This document shows, in pieces, positions 27,696 through 40,480 of a stretch of DNA of 64,000 nt (the stretch's first letter is position 1; each line of letters opens with the position of its first letter). The stretch lies in contig NZ_CP022961.1 of NCBI RefSeq assembly GCF_002285795.1, forward strand, positions 1,612,001-1,676,000, read 5' to 3'. The notes under the pieces are model-generated. The model saw only the letters and a list, made by a program, of their open reading frames with translations. It searched no databases and was not told the DNA's origin. A program made the translations under genes and the position numbers. This DNA is from Plantactinospora sp. KBS50. GTDB taxonomy: Bacteria > Actinomycetota > Actinomycetes > Mycobacteriales > Micromonosporaceae.

Positions 27696-30428
27696 TCAGC
27701 CGGCGCGGCGTTCGACGGGCAGCCGGGAGCGGGTCAGCAGCCCGGCGCCGGCCGTCGCCACCAGCGGGACGACCGCCAGGACCGCGGGCACCGTCCAGGG
27801 CACCGTGAACGGGTACGGCGGCTGCACCGGCCAGCTTCGGGCGAACCCCTGGTTGTACGCGAGGATGATCGCCGCCGCGGCGGTCAGCCCGGCGGCGGTG
27901 CCGAGCAGGGATCCCAGCCCGGCGATGGTGCCCGACTGGCTGAGCGACAGCACCCGGCGGACCCCCGGGCCGGCCCCGACGGCGGCCAGTGTGGACAGAT
28001 CGGCCCGCGAGTCGGCGGCCACCAGACCGGTGGCGATTCCGGCGGCGCCCAGGGTGATCAGGGCGGCGGCGAGGGCCAGCACCAGCAGCATGGGATCTTC
28101 GTCCCGCTCGGGTCGCCCCCGGGCCACCTCGGCGGTCAGGCCGGGGGCCAGGTCGTGCAGCGCGGCGGTCAGCGCATCCTGCTGGGCCACGGTGGGCACC
28201 GCGTCGGTGCCGAGCACGAACCCCCACGGCTGTTCGGCCAGACCCACCCGGCGGATCAACTCGGGCGGATAGAACTGGCGCGGCAGGTCGATCCCGGTGC
28301 TCAGCACGTACGCCGGAACCGAGATGGTGGGCAGCGGGGAATCCGGCGTCCGGGCGGGGTCGGTCCGCCCCGTCCCGTCGTCGACGAGGATGTCGACCCG
28401 GCCGCCGGTCACCAGCCGCGGGTCGGTGACCACCACGCCACCGGCGGCCAGCATGGCACGGGCTCGACGCAGGTCCTCGCCGGTGGCGCCGGTCAGCAGC
28501 GGCAGCGCCGCCCCGTCGTCGACCACGTTCTGAACGAACGACCCCTGGTACCACCCCGCAGTCTGCGCGCAGCGCGGGTCGCGGGCGGCCCGCGCCGTGT
28601 CGGCGCCGGTCGGTGGCCCGCCGCGCGGGTACGGGCAGCGCTGGCTCTCCGGCACCCGCACGTCGATGGCGCAGCCCTTTCCCGGCGCGTCGGACCGGCA
28701 GGTCGGCAGGCGTACCTCGGCCACGGCGCTGACCGGGAGGCCGGCGGCGGCCCCGCCGACCTGGGCGGCGGTGACCGGTCCTGTCGCCTGGTCCGGCCGC
28801 GAATCGTCGCCGCCCAGGGTCACGGTGATGTGGCCCAGCGGTACGGTGTCCCGGAACTGTCGGGCCGTGCGGGCATCCGCGCCGGCCAGGAAGATGCCCA
28901 GGGCCACGGTGCCGGCGACGGCGGCCATGATCGCGGAGATGGCCGGCGAGGTGGCACCCCGGTTGCGGGCCGTCTCCCGCAGCGCGATCCGGGGCGCCAG
29001 CGGCAGCAGCCGGCCCGCGCGGGCGATCAGCCCGACCAGGCTCGGCGTGCAGAACACCAGGCCGACCTCGGCCAGGACCAGGCCGGCGAGCACCAGGCCG
29101 GTGCGGAGCTGCCCGGCGCCGTAGCAGGCGAGGACGGGCCCGAGAACGGCCAGCGCCAGTCCGGCCACCAGCCACCGGCGGCGGGACCGCAGGACACCAC
29201 GGCGACCGGTGAGGCCGGCCAGTACGTCCTGCCGGGCGGCGGTGACCGCCGGCACCAGCGCGGCGAGCACCCCGGTGGCCACGGCCAGCGCGGCGATGCC
29301 GAGCAGCGCCAGCGGGAAGACCCGGTACCCGCCGGCCCGGCTGTGCGCCATGTGCTCCTCGACCAGCGGGCGCACCGAGATCGCGAGCGCCACCCCGAGG
29401 ACGATCCCGAGCATCGCGCCGGCAAGCCCCAGCACCACCCCGTCGGCCAGCACCAGCCGTCGCTGGTGGCCCGGGGTGCCGCCGTTCGCGGCCAGCAGCG
29501 CGAGTTCCCGGCGCCGCCGGCGGGCACCGACCGCGAAGGCCGGTCCGGCGAGCAGCACCACCTCCAGCACCGCGAGCCCGCCGATCAGGACGCCGATGCT
29601 CAGCTCGTCGACGGCGCCGGAACCGGTCTGCGGGGGCATCGCGAGCTGGCTCGCCGGGGGCGGATCGAGCAGCACCGCCCGGGAGGTCACCGCCATGCCC
29701 TCGGCGTTGAGCCGGCGGACCTGCGCCCAGTCGACCGGGGCCGGGGTGTCCACCAGCCAGGCCGGGAAGAAATCGGTGCCCAGCACGCCGTCCCGGATGC
29801 TGGCCGGCGGCACCACCAGCACCTCGCGGAGGTTGTCCGGCGTCTCGACCGTGCCGACGACGGTCCACCGGCGGGAGCCGTCGGCCAGCTCCACCGGGTC
29901 GCCGATCCGGACGCCGAGCCGGCGTTCCGCCGGCACGCTCAGCACGGCCTCCCCGGGGCCGGCCGGGGCACGTCCGGTCAACACCGTGGCCAGCCCGCGG
30001 GTGAGCGGGTCGGCGAGGTCCAGCCCGCGGACCGCCACCGTGCCGACGCCGGCCGCGGTGCGCAGCCGCGGCCAGGTCTGCTGCACCACCGGGCTGACCC
30101 GGCTGCCGGCCGGCAGCGCCGCGAGCAGTTCGGCCGAGGTGGCGGAGCGCCGCGGCCGGCCGTCGAAGCTGTAGCCGTCCCCCGCCGGGTCCTGGTTCAC
30201 CGGACCGTCGCTGAGCCACTGGACCAGGGCGTCCGCCGTTCCCAACCGGCGGTTGGCCGTCTCGTCCGGGGTGAGCCGGAACATGTCGTAGCTCGCGGCG
30301 GCGAAGCTCAGGCCGAGCACCGGAAGCGCGATCATCGCGAGCACCAGGGCGCTGCGGCCGCGCGAGCGCCGGCTCTCCCGGGCGGCGATCCGCAACGCGG
30401 TACGCCAGCCGGTGAACCAGCCGTTCAC
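27696..30428 (-). CDS. FtsX-like ABC transporter permease
   Basis: The product has 910 residues; GTG at 30428 overlaps the ATPase stop by GTGA, which fixes the start. It has an N-terminal membrane segment (ALVLAMIALPVLGLSFA), a large extracytoplasmic domain, a first FtsX block with ARRRRRELALLAANGG, several central helices, a second extracytoplasmic domain with two Cys-containing loops, and a second FtsX block with three helices. This is the two-module architecture of exporter-type permeases in PadR-controlled operons, often linked to antibiotic or envelope stress. The substrate is unknown. Confidence 0.9.
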   Translation of the reverse strand: MNGWFTGWRTALRIAARESRRSRGRSALVLAMIALPVLGLSFAAASYDMFRLTPDETANRRLGTADALVQWLSDGPVNQDPAGDGYSFDGRPRRSATSAELLAALPAGSRVSPVVQQTWPRLRTAAGVGTVAVRGLDLADPLTRGLATVLTGRAPAGPGEAVLSVPAERRLGVRIGDPVELADGSRRWTVVGTVETPDNLREVLVVPPASIRDGVLGTDFFPAWLVDTPAPVDWAQVRRLNAEGMAVTSRAVLLDPPPASQLAMPPQTGSGAVDELSIGVLIGGLAVLEVVLLAGPAFAVGARRRRRELALLAANGGTPGHQRRLVLADGVVLGLAGAMLGIVLGVALAISVRPLVEEHMAHSRAGGYRVFPLALLGIAALAVATGVLAALVPAVTAARQDVLAGLTGRRGVLRSRRRWLVAGLALAVLGPVLACYGAGQLRTGLVLAGLVLAEVGLVFCTPSLVGLIARAGRLLPLAPRIALRETARNRGATSPAISAIMAAVAGTVALGIFLAGADARTARQFRDTVPLGHITVTLGGDDSRPDQATGPVTAAQVGGAAAGLPVSAVAEVRLPTCRSDAPGKGCAIDVRVPESQRCPYPRGGPPTGADTARAARDPRCAQTAGWYQGSFVQNVVDDGAALPLLTGATGEDLRRARAMLAAGGVVVTDPRLVTGGRVDILVDDGTGRTDPARTPDSPLPTISVPAYVLSTGIDLPRQFYPPELIRRVGLAEQPWGFVLGTDAVPTVAQQDALTAALHDLAPGLTAEVARGRPERDEDPMLLVLALAAALITLGAAGIATGLVAADSRADLSTLAAVGAGPGVRRVLSLSQSGTIAGLGSLLGTAAGLTAAAAIILAYNQGFARSWPVQPPYPFTVPWTVPAVLAVVPLVATAGAGLLTRSRLPVERRAG

Positions 30429-31189
30429 CGGTCCGCCGCCGGGAGCAGGTGTTCGGGGCCGGTCAGCGGGCCGGAGGTGTCCACGATGCAACCGTCCCGC
30501 AGGAACACCACCCGGTCGGCCCAGCCGGCGTGCCGGGCCTCGTGGGTGACCAGCAAACCGGCCCCGCCCGCGTCGATCCGGGTCCGCAGGAGCCGCAGCA
30601 CCGCCTCACCGGTCTGCGAGTCGAGCGCGCCGGTCGGCTCGTCGGCGAGCACCAGCCGCCGGTCACCGACCAGGGCACGGGCGATGGCCACCCGTTGCTG
30701 CTGGCCGCCGGACAGGTCGTCCGGGAACCGGGGACCGAGGTCGGCCAGGTCCAGCTCGGCGAGGGCGGCGACGGCGAGTCGCCGAGCCCGCCGTACCCGC
30801 ATCCCGTCCAGTTCCAGCGGCAGCGCCACGTTCTCCGCGGCGGTCAGGCTGGGCAGCAGGTTCAGGTCCTGGAACACGTACCCGACGTCGCGGCGGCGGA
30901 GCCGGGCGAGCTGCCGCCGGTCGAGCGAGCCGAGGGTGCGTCCGTTGACCCGCACCTCGCCCCGGGTGGGCGCGTCCAGGCCGCCGGCCAGGTTCAACAG
31001 GGTGGACTTGCCGGACCCGGAGGGTCCCATCACGGCCACGAGTTCCCCTGGCCGGACCGTGAGGCTCACCCCGCGCAGCGCGTGCACGGCGGCGGGACCT
31101 CGGCCGTGGGTGCGGTGCACGTCCCGCAGGTCGAGCACCGGGGCGGGCGCGGCGGCCGCGGTGGGCGTGGTCGGGTCCGCGGCGCTCAC
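30425..31189 (-). CDS. ABC transporter ATP-binding protein (MacB-like)
   Basis: The product has 254 residues. It has Walker [11 protein letters not shown]-loop [11 protein letters not shown], signature LSGGQQQR, Walker [13 protein letters not shown] and switch His in VTHE. The GTG start overlaps the PadR stop and its own stop overlaps the permease start, both as GTGA, so the three genes are translationally coupled. It powers the adjacent FtsX-type permease. Confidence 0.93.
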   Translation of the reverse strand: MSAADPTTPTAAAAPAPVLDLRDVHRTHGRGPAAVHALRGVSLTVRPGELVAVMGPSGSGKSTLLNLAGGLDAPTRGEVRVNGRTLGSLDRRQLARLRRRDVGYVFQDLNLLPSLTAAENVALPLELDGMRVRRARRLAVAALAELDLADLGPRFPDDLSGGQQQRVAIARALVGDRRLVLADEPTGALDSQTGEAVLRLLRTRIDAGGAGLLVTHEARHAGWADRVVFLRDGCIVDTSGPLTGPEHLLPAADR

Positions 31190-31791
31190 CGGCGTACCTC
31201 CGTTGCGGCGTCGGCGTCGGTGCCGGCGGCCCCGTCCGGGTCCGCGGGCGGCGCGGACCCCGCCGCGGTGCCGGTCGGCCGGCGCCGGGCCAGGGTGGTT
31301 TCGCAGTGGTCCAGCCAGCGGATCTCCGCCTCGGCCTGGAACAGCATGGAGTCCAGGACCAGCAGCCAGGCCAGCTCGGCCGGCGTGGCGGCCCGGGACT
31401 TGAGCCGGGTGAGTTCCTGGAGCGTGCGCATGGTCGCGGTGCGTTGGGTGCGGATGACGGCGCCGGCGTCGACGCCGGGGGTCGCGACGGCGAGCGCGAG
31501 TTTGATCGCGAGTTCGTCGCGGGGGCGTTCGTCGCGGCCGAGCGGGCTGGTGAACCAGAGCGTCAGGTCCGCGCGGCCGGCGTCGGTGATCTCGTACGGC
31601 CGTTGCGTGCCGTCGGTGTCGGGCAACTGCCGGACCAGTCCGTCGCGTTCCAGCCGGGCGAGGGTGCTGTAGACCTGCCCGATGTTCAGCGGCCAGGTGC
31701 CGCCGGTGGAGTCCTCGAAGCTCGCGCGGAGCTGGTAGCCGTGCATGGGCCCGCGCTCGAGCAGCGCGAGCAGGCCGTGTCGGATGGACAT
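31186..31791 (-). CDS. PadR family transcriptional regulator
   Basis: The product has 201 residues from the ATG at 31791. The N-terminal winged helix has the PadR hallmarks [18 protein letters not shown] and [18 protein letters not shown], followed by a C-terminal helical dimerisation domain (VirC-like) and an Ala/Gly/Pro-rich tail. It heads the operon and probably represses it through the tandem ATAC-N3-GTAT site directly upstream. The ATG begins only two bases after that site, so the transcript is probably leaderless. Confidence 0.92.
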   Translation of the reverse strand: MSIRHGLLALLERGPMHGYQLRASFEDSTGGTWPLNIGQVYSTLARLERDGLVRQLPDTDGTQRPYEITDAGRADLTLWFTSPLGRDERPRDELAIKLALAVATPGVDAGAVIRTQRTATMRTLQELTRLKSRAATPAELAWLLVLDSMLFQAEAEIRWLDHCETTLARRRPTGTAAGSAPPADPDGAAGTDADAATEVRR

Positions 31792-31793
31792 AG

Positions 31794-31828
31794 ATACGGA
31801 GTATGCATACCGAGTATGTTCATGGCAA
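31794..31828 (-). promoter_or_regulatory. PadR operon promoter with tandem palindromic operator
   Basis: On the minus strand a TTGCCA (-35, plus positions 31823-31828), a 17-base spacer and CATACT (-10, 31800-31805) precede the ATG by eight bases. Two ATACSGAGTATG repeats (31794-31805 and 31807-31818), each an ATAC-N3-GTAT palindrome and together framing GTATGCATAC, cover the -10 and spacer. This is a good candidate for the PadR binding site. Confidence 0.75.
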
Positions 31829-32208
31829 CGCGACCGGCCGGCGGGTCCGGCGGTTCGCGTGGATGGCGGCGCCAGGCCGGGCGGCCGACACCGTGCCGAC
31901 GCGCCGGGAGCGACGCGCCGGGAGCGGTCGTTTCCGGCGCCGCCCCGATCGGCGCCGAGCCGGGGCGTGGGCGTGGTGAGAACCGGCCCGAACTGCAAGA
32001 TCGGGTGCGGCCGTCCGGGCGGGCCGTCCCGGGTCAGGCCACCCGGACGTTCCGCTACCGCCCGTGGCCGGGACGAGTCGGTGCGCCGACGGGGCCGTCG
32101 GCCGGCCAGCGCGTTACGCTCTGCGCAGCCGCCGAGCGCACATGCCCGGTGGCGTACTGGCCTGGCTGCCCGACGAGGGTTCCACGATCACGGAAGGGGT
32201 GCGGGGGG
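31829..32208. other. intergenic between padR and rimP
   Basis: The gap has no supported gene. A TACGCT near 32115 could be a -10 box for the rimP-nusA operon, and a GGGGGG run just before the rimP ATG acts as its ribosome binding site. The rest is GC-rich without a clear structure. Confidence 0.4.
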
Positions 32209-32952
32209 ATGACGCAACGTGGCCGCGCCTCGGGCCGGTCGTCGGGCGGCCCGCGTCCGGCGCGTACCCGCTCGGGAGACCGGCCGCGGACCGGCGACGG
32301 TCCGCGCGGCGACCGGCCGCGGGCGGACCTGCCGGCGCGGCGGCAGCGGCTCCGCGAGGTGATCGAGCCGGTGGTCGCGGCCGCCGGGTACGACCTGGAG
32401 GACGTCTCGCTTTCCCGGGCCGGCCGCCGGCACGTGGTACGGGTGATCGTGGACGGCGATGCCGGGGTGAGCCTGGACGCGGTGGCGGAGGTGTCCCGGG
32501 ACGTCTCCAAGGCGCTGGACCGCGCCGAGGAGACCGGCGGCGACCTGCTGGCCGGCGAGTACCAGTTGGAGGTCAGCTCGCCGGGTGTGGACCGTCCGCT
32601 GACCCTGCCCCGGCACTGGCGGCGCAACGTCGGCCGGCTGGTCCGGGTCACCGTGCGCGTGCCCGGCGCCCTGCCGGCCCAGCGCGCGGGCGCGGTGCCG
32701 GAGGCGGAGGCGGAGTCGTCCGGGGCGGAGTCGTCCGGGCGGGACCGGCAGATCACCGGTCGGGTGCTGGCCGCCGACGACGAGTGGGTGACCATCGACG
32801 TGGCGGGCGAGCCGGCGCGATGGAGCTATCCGGACCTGGGGCCGGGCCGGGTGCAGGTGGAGTTCACCCGGCTGGATGACGCCGACGACGCCGACGAGTC
32901 GGCTGAGTTCGACGATTTCGACGATGAGGATGTGGAGGACGAGGAGAGGTGA
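32209..32952 (+). CDS. rimP: ribosome maturation factor RimP
   Basis: The product has 247 residues. The RimP N-terminal domain begins at about residue 45 after an Arg/Gly/Pro-rich extension ([20 protein letters not shown]), with [14 protein letters not shown] as the family hallmark and an Sm-like C-terminal domain. The tail is strongly acidic ([14 protein letters not shown]). It assists 30S subunit maturation. The stop overlaps the nusA GTG, the conserved rimP-nusA order. Confidence 0.95.
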   Translation: MTQRGRASGRSSGGPRPARTRSGDRPRTGDGPRGDRPRADLPARRQRLREVIEPVVAAAGYDLEDVSLSRAGRRHVVRVIVDGDAGVSLDAVAEVSRDVSKALDRAEETGGDLLAGEYQLEVSSPGVDRPLTLPRHWRRNVGRLVRVTVRVPGALPAQRAGAVPEAEAESSGAESSGRDRQITGRVLAADDEWVTIDVAGEPARWSYPDLGPGRVQVEFTRLDDADDADESAEFDDFDDEDVEDEER

Positions 32953-34004
32953 ACATCGACCTCGCGGCGCTGCGCGCGTTGGAGCGCGAGCGGGAGATCC
33001 CGTTCGAAACCATCCTCGCGGCCATCGAGACCGCGTTGCTGACCGCGTACCGGCATACCGAGGGCGCGCAGACGCACGCCCGGGTCGAGATCGACCGCAA
33101 GACGGGCGCGGCATCCGTGTTCGCCCAGGAGATCGATGCCGACGGCGCGGTGACCCGGGAGTGGGACGACACCCCGCACGACTTCGGCCGGATCGCGGCC
33201 ATGACCGCCAAGCAGGTCATCCTGCAACGCCTGCGCGAGGCCACCGACGAGGTGCACTTCGGCGAGTACGCCGGCCGGGACGGTGATCTGGTCACCGGCG
33301 TCGTCCAGGCGCACGAGGCGCGCAGCGAGAAGGGCATCGTCAGCGTCGACCTGGGCAAGCTGGAGGCGGTCCTGCCGCAGGCCGAGCAGGTGCCGGGTGA
33401 GCGGTACGAGCACGGCCAGCGGTTGCGCTGCGTGGTCGTGCACGTGGCGAAGACCTTCCGCGGCCCGCAGATCACCCTGTCCCGGTCGCATCCGAACCTG
33501 GTGAAGAAGCTGTTCGCACTGGAGGTGCCGGAGATCGCCGACGGCACCGTGGAGATCGCGGCCATCGCCCGGGAGGCGGGCCACCGCACCAAGATCGCGG
33601 TGCGGTCCACCGTGCCGGGGGTGAACGCCAAGGGCGCCTGCATCGGGCCGATGGGCCAGCGGGTCCGGGCCGTGATGAGCGAGTTGCACGGCGAAAAGAT
33701 CGACATCATCGACTGGTCGGACGATCCCGCGGCGTTTGTCGGCAATGCGCTGTCGCCGGCCAAGGCGTTGCGGGTCGAGGTGGTGGACGCCGCGAACCGG
33801 ACGGCCCGGGTGACCGTGCCCGATTTCCAGCTTTCGTTGGCGATCGGGCGTGAAGGGCAGAACGCCCGTCTTGCTGCCCGACTGACCGGTTGGCGGATCG
33901 ACATCCGGTCGGATACCGACACCGGAAATGGGCCCTCGCCGGCCGCCGCGCGAAGCAACGCTGATCACGTACCCGAACCGGGCGGAGCGATCTCGGCCGG
34001 GTAG
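32949..34004 (+). CDS. nusA: transcription termination/antitermination protein NusA
   Basis: The product has 351 residues, the usual short actinobacterial form without C-terminal acidic repeats. It has an N-terminal polymerase-binding domain, an S1 domain (about residues 110-180), and two KH domains with [10 protein letters not shown] and [22 protein letters not shown]. It works at the RNA exit channel of RNA polymerase in pausing, termination and antitermination. The GTG start overlaps the rimP stop. Confidence 0.95.
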   Translation: MNIDLAALRALEREREIPFETILAAIETALLTAYRHTEGAQTHARVEIDRKTGAASVFAQEIDADGAVTREWDDTPHDFGRIAAMTAKQVILQRLREATDEVHFGEYAGRDGDLVTGVVQAHEARSEKGIVSVDLGKLEAVLPQAEQVPGERYEHGQRLRCVVVHVAKTFRGPQITLSRSHPNLVKKLFALEVPEIADGTVEIAAIAREAGHRTKIAVRSTVPGVNAKGACIGPMGQRVRAVMSELHGEKIDIIDWSDDPAAFVGNALSPAKALRVEVVDAANRTARVTVPDFQLSLAIGREGQNARLAARLTGWRIDIRSDTDTGNGPSPAAARSNADHVPEPGGAISAG

Positions 34005-34007
34005 GGG

Positions 34008-34013
34008 TAAACT
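34008..34013 (+). promoter_or_regulatory. -10 box for leaderless ylxR-infB transcript
   Basis: TAAACT ends six bases before the ylxR GTG, just after the nusA stop. It could give an internal, leaderless transcript of ylxR and infB. Confidence 0.4.
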
Positions 34014-34019
34014 TTCTCA

Positions 34020-34352
34020 GTGGTACGACGGACGCGGGCGGTGCGCACCTGTGTGGGTTGCCGTCAGCGTGCGTCCGTCCAGGAGTTACTGCGGTTCACT
34101 GCGGTCGGTGTGGAGGGCGATCACGTTCTCCGGCCCGATCCGGACCGCCGACTGCCGGGTCGGGGGGCGCATCTGCATCCGGACCCGGCTTGTCTCGCGC
34201 TCGCCCAGCGGCGTCGCGCCTTCGGGCGGGCGTTGCGAATCGGTGGAGTTCCCGACACCGATGGGCTGGCGAGGCACATCGAAGCGTCACCCCCGACGTC
34301 CGGTCACCCTGACCGGACGCGGGTCGCAAGCAAGGTAGGCAGACCGACATGA
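34020..34352 (+). CDS. ylxR: YlxR family (DUF448) RNA-binding protein
   Basis: The product has 110 residues. The family signature RTCVGCRQR is at the N-terminus, followed by LLRF and a GRGAHLHPDPACLALAQRRRAF segment. YlxR is a small nucleic-acid-binding protein, reported in other bacteria to act on RNase P or as a nucleoid regulator. It occupies its standard place between nusA and infB. Confidence 0.93.
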   Translation: MVRRTRAVRTCVGCRQRASVQELLRFTAVGVEGDHVLRPDPDRRLPGRGAHLHPDPACLALAQRRRAFGRALRIGGVPDTDGLARHIEASPPTSGHPDRTRVASKVGRPT

Positions 34353-34445
34353 GCACACGATGAAGTCCCAGAAATGACCAGGCTTCAAGTGCACGAGTGA
34401 GGTCGCTGCGGGTGCTGCCCGCACGACCTCGGAGTGAGGAGTGCA

Positions 34446-37430
<2,985 letters not shown>

Positions 37431-37445
37431 CGCGCGGCGATGCGG

Positions 37446-37475
37446 ACGGCCGGACCCCGAACGGGGTCCGGCCGT
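37446..37475 (+). terminator. hairpin terminator after infB
   Basis: Thirteen-base perfect arms (ACGGCCGGACCCC and its complement) enclose the loop GAAC. There is no T-run, as is common for terminators in very GC-rich genomes. Confidence 0.65.
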
Positions 37476-37628
37476 TCCGCTTCCGGCGGTGCGCCGATTC
37501 CCCCGGTGACCGGGTACGCGCTGCCGCTGGCGCCGTCGAACATCCGGGCCCATCCGGCCGGGACGCCCGGCGGGTCGGGCCGGAAAACCGGATGATCCGC
37601 ACCGTGGCGCGGCGTACCCTTTCCGGCC

Positions 37629-37922
37629 GTGTACACCGGAACCGCGCTGTTTGATCTGCTGCTTCCCGCCGACTCCCGCTCGCTGAAGGCCAAGCGGTCC
37701 TACGTCCGGCCGATCGTGGCGGCGCTGCGCCGCTTCGAGGTCTCGGCCGCCGAGGTCGGCGACCTGGACCTGCACGGCCGCAGCCAGTTGGCCGTGGCGG
37801 TGGTGGCGGCCGAGACCGGCCACGTCCGCGAGGTGCTGGACTCCTGCGAGCGGCTGGTCGCCGGCCGTCCCGAGGTCGAACTGCTCTCGGTCCGTCGCCG
37901 GCTGTACGGCCCGCAGGATTGA
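37629..37922 (+). CDS. DUF503 family protein (YlxP-like)
   Basis: The product has 97 residues. DUF503 is recognised by SLKAKRSYVRPIVAALRR, the VSAAEVGDLDLHGRSQLAVAVV core and a closing VELLSVRRRL. A TACCCT lies eight bases before the GTG, so the transcript may be leaderless. Its standard place is between infB and rbfA. The role is not established, though a link to ribosome assembly is assumed from context. Confidence 0.9.
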   Translation: MYTGTALFDLLLPADSRSLKAKRSYVRPIVAALRRFEVSAAEVGDLDLHGRSQLAVAVVAAETGHVREVLDSCERLVAGRPEVELLSVRRRLYGPQD

Positions 37923-38097
37923 GAATCCCCTGTCGCCCCGGTCGAGGCGGCGGAGCGGAAGGCGCGCCGGTCCTGGCCGGAGCGGGTGGAGGGCCGCGCG
38001 GCGGATCGTCCGTCACGGGTAGTGTTTCCAGACGTTGGTCGGGTCGGTTCCGCCGTCGGCGGGGTGGCCCGCGCGCAGGACGCGGTGGAGGTGCGAA

Positions 38098-38712
38098 ATG
38101 ACGGATCCGGCCCGGGTACGCCGGCACGCGGAGCGCGTGCGGGAGCTGGTGGCCTCGGTGGTGCGTACCCAGATCAAGGACCCGCGGCTCGGAATGATCA
38201 CCATCACCGACGCCCGGATCACCGCGGATCTCCGGGACGCCACGGTCTTCTACACGGTGCTCGGCGACGCCGCCGCCCAGGCGTCCACCGCCGCGGCGCT
38301 GGACAGCGCCAAGGGCATGCTGCGGAGCACGGTCGGCAAGGCGCTGGGACTGCGCCACTCGCCGACCCTGACCTTCGTTTTGGACAACGTGCAGGACCAG
38401 GCCAAGCACATCGACGACCTGTTGACGGCGGCGCGGCACGCCGACGCCGAGGTGCAGCGCCAGGCGGCCGGAGCGCAGTACGCGGGCGACGCCCAGCCGT
38501 ACCGGGTCGACGCCGACGACGTCGACGATTCGGACGGCGAGGCGGGGCTGCCGACCGGTGCGCACGCCGGCGTGGGCGCCGACGCCGACGAGGAGACCGA
38601 CGAGATCCGGGCCGCGGACGAGGCGTACGAGGCCGGTGGGACGTACGAGGTTCCGGTGGACCGGCCGACCGGCAACGGCCGGGCCGACCAGTGGGGCGGG
38701 GACCGGCCGTGA
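38098..38712 (+). CDS. rbfA: 30S ribosome-binding factor RbfA
   Basis: The product has 204 residues; the ATG follows GGAGGTG. The KH-like core is clear: RVRELVASVVRTQIKDPRLGMITITDAR, DLRDATVFYTVLG, and LGLRHSPTLTFVLD. The core ends by about residue 115; the remainder is an acidic low-complexity tail (DADDVDDSDGEAG). RbfA assists late 16S rRNA maturation. Its stop overlaps the nrnA GTG. Confidence 0.95.
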   Translation: MTDPARVRRHAERVRELVASVVRTQIKDPRLGMITITDARITADLRDATVFYTVLGDAAAQASTAAALDSAKGMLRSTVGKALGLRHSPTLTFVLDNVQDQAKHIDDLLTAARHADAEVQRQAAGAQYAGDAQPYRVDADDVDDSDGEAGLPTGAHAGVGADADEETDEIRAADEAYEAGGTYEVPVDRPTGNGRADQWGGDRP

Positions 38713-39809
38713 CCGGTGCGGCCGAGGCGCCGACAACGGCCGGGGCGCCGACAACGGTCGAGGTGCCGGCGCCGCGCGCCGTGGGTGGCCCGGCGCAGGC
38801 CGACTGGGCCGCGGCGGTCGCCGCGGTGCGGGCGCTGCCGCCCACCGCGCGGGTGCTGCTGATCTGCCACGTCAACCCGGACGGCGACGCCCTGGGCAGC
38901 ATGCTCGGCTTCGGGCTGGGCCTGCGCAAGCTCGGGTTCACCCGGGTGGTCGCGACATTCCCGGGGCTGTTCGAGGTGCCCGAGCCGCTGTCCGGCATGC
39001 CCGGCCGGGAGCTGCTGGTGCCGGCCGATCAGGCCGGCGCCGAGGCGGACATCGTGATCTGCTTCGACGCCGCCAGCGAGTCCCGGTTGGGCGACCTGCT
39101 GGTGCGGGTGCGCCGGCCGGTGACGGTGGTGCTGGACCATCACGCCTCCAACACCGGTTTCGGGGACGTCCAGCTGGTGGATCCGGCCGCCGCGGCCACC
39201 TCGGTGGTGGCGGAGGAACTGCTCTCCCGGCTCGGGGTGCCGCTGGACGCGTCGATCGCGGAGTGCCTCTACATCGCGCTCTCCACCGACACCGGCTCGT
39301 TCCGGTTCGACGCCACCACGCCGGCCGTGCACGAGCTGGCCGCCCGGCTGCTGGCCACCGGGCTGCGCCCGGGTGAGATATCCCGGCGGATCTTCGACAC
39401 CCGGCCGTACGGGGCGCTCCGGCTGCACGCCGATGTGCTCTCCCGGACGTGTCTGGAGCCCGCCGCCGCGGGCGGGCTCGGCCTGGTCTGGACGTACGCG
39501 ACGCTGGCCGACCTGGACCGGCACGACCAGCGCCCGTACGTGCTCGAACCGCTCATCGACCCGATCCGGTGCACCGCCGAGGCCGACGTCAGCTGCCTGC
39601 TGAAGCAGGTGGGTGAGCGGGAGTGGGCGGTGTCGCTGCGCAGCAAGGGCGCCGTGGACGTCAGCCAGGTCGCGCTGGCGCTGGGTGGCGGTGGGCACCG
39701 GCTGGCCGCCGGATTCACCGGGCGGGGCGCGGTGGACGAGGTGGTGGCGGCGATCCGGGGGCGGCTGCCGGCGGCCCTCGGCGCTGACCAGGGCGAGGAT
39801 CAGGGGTAA
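38709..39809 (+). CDS. nrnA: DHH family bifunctional oligoribonuclease/PAP phosphatase NrnA
   Basis: The product has 366 residues; GTG at 38709 overlaps the rbfA stop. Metal-binding motifs are HVNPDGDALGS, CFDAAS and the DHH triad at 143-145 (LDHHASN), with the C-terminal DHHA1 domain ending in GGGGHRLAAGF. It degrades very short RNAs and pAp. It follows rbfA in many actinobacteria. Confidence 0.93.
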   Translation: MTGAAEAPTTAGAPTTVEVPAPRAVGGPAQADWAAAVAAVRALPPTARVLLICHVNPDGDALGSMLGFGLGLRKLGFTRVVATFPGLFEVPEPLSGMPGRELLVPADQAGAEADIVICFDAASESRLGDLLVRVRRPVTVVLDHHASNTGFGDVQLVDPAAAATSVVAEELLSRLGVPLDASIAECLYIALSTDTGSFRFDATTPAVHELAARLLATGLRPGEISRRIFDTRPYGALRLHADVLSRTCLEPAAAGGLGLVWTYATLADLDRHDQRPYVLEPLIDPIRCTAEADVSCLLKQVGEREWAVSLRSKGAVDVSQVALALGGGGHRLAAGFTGRGAVDEVVAAIRGRLPAALGADQGEDQG

Positions 39810-39863
39810 CTCCGGGGTGTATTTCCCTTTCGGCCCAGCGTGATCGGCGGGGACAATCGAGGG

Positions 39864-40268
39864 ATGGAGCAGCCCTCGGAAATGGTCACGGCGGCGCCGC
39901 GGGCCTGGGACAGGCCCGCGGTGTCGGTGCCGGTGCTGGTCGTCCTGTCGCTGGTTGGCGGAAGCTTCCCCTCCTTCTCGATGCAGGCGAACCTCTACAC
40001 CATCGGTACGGGTGGGGCGTTGATCTGGTTCGGCCTGTCGCACCGGGTACCGCGCCGGCCCGGCCGGCCGGTGGGGCCGGGCGTCATATGGTGGGTGCTG
40101 CCGGTCGCGGTCTTCGGCGTGTGTGAGGGCGCCACCTTCGCGTTCGGGTCCGGTGACGAGTTCCCGACCTTCTCCCGGCTCGCCGATCCGGTGCTGGATC
40201 ACGAGCTGGCCAGGTCGGCCGGCTACTTCGGCTGGCTCTGCGCGTTCTGGGGACTGGTGCGCCGATGA
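39864..40268 (+). CDS. small membrane protein, unknown function
   Basis: The product has 134 residues from the ATG at 39864; a GTG at 39840 is an alternative start. There are about four hydrophobic segments (VSVPVLVVLSLVGGSF, GVIWWVLPVAVFGVCEG and YFGWLCAFWGL among them). It overlaps the DUF6186 gene by ATGA, and the two are probably subunits of one membrane assembly. I do not recognise the family. Confidence 0.8.
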   Translation: MEQPSEMVTAAPRAWDRPAVSVPVLVVLSLVGGSFPSFSMQANLYTIGTGGALIWFGLSHRVPRRPGRPVGPGVIWWVLPVAVFGVCEGATFAFGSGDEFPTFSRLADPVLDHELARSAGYFGWLCAFWGLVRR

Positions 40269-40480
40269 GCCTGCGTGCCGTTGCCATCGCCGGCTTCCTG
40301 ATCGCGTTGCTGCTGTTCGCCGCCGTGGAGTGGGCGGCGCGCCGGGAGGGTTCCCGGATTCCGACCCTGGGCGAGGCCTGCGCGTACGTGATGCGGTACG
40401 AGGTCGGCTCGGTGCCGGTCGGCCGGATCGGACTGTTCGGCTTCTGGTGGTGGGTCGGTTGGCACTTCTTCGCGCGCTGA
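40265..40480 (+). CDS. DUF6186-like small membrane protein
   Basis: The product has 71 residues with an N-terminal membrane helix (AVAIAGFLIALLLFAAVEW), a conserved middle RIPTLGEACAYVMRYEVG and an aromatic C-terminus GFWWWVGWHFFAR. This pattern fits the small actinobacterial DUF6186 family as I recall it; the function is unknown. Its ATG overlaps the stop of the preceding gene. Confidence 0.8.
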   Translation: MSLRAVAIAGFLIALLLFAAVEWAARREGSRIPTLGEACAYVMRYEVGSVPVGRIGLFGFWWWVGWHFFAR

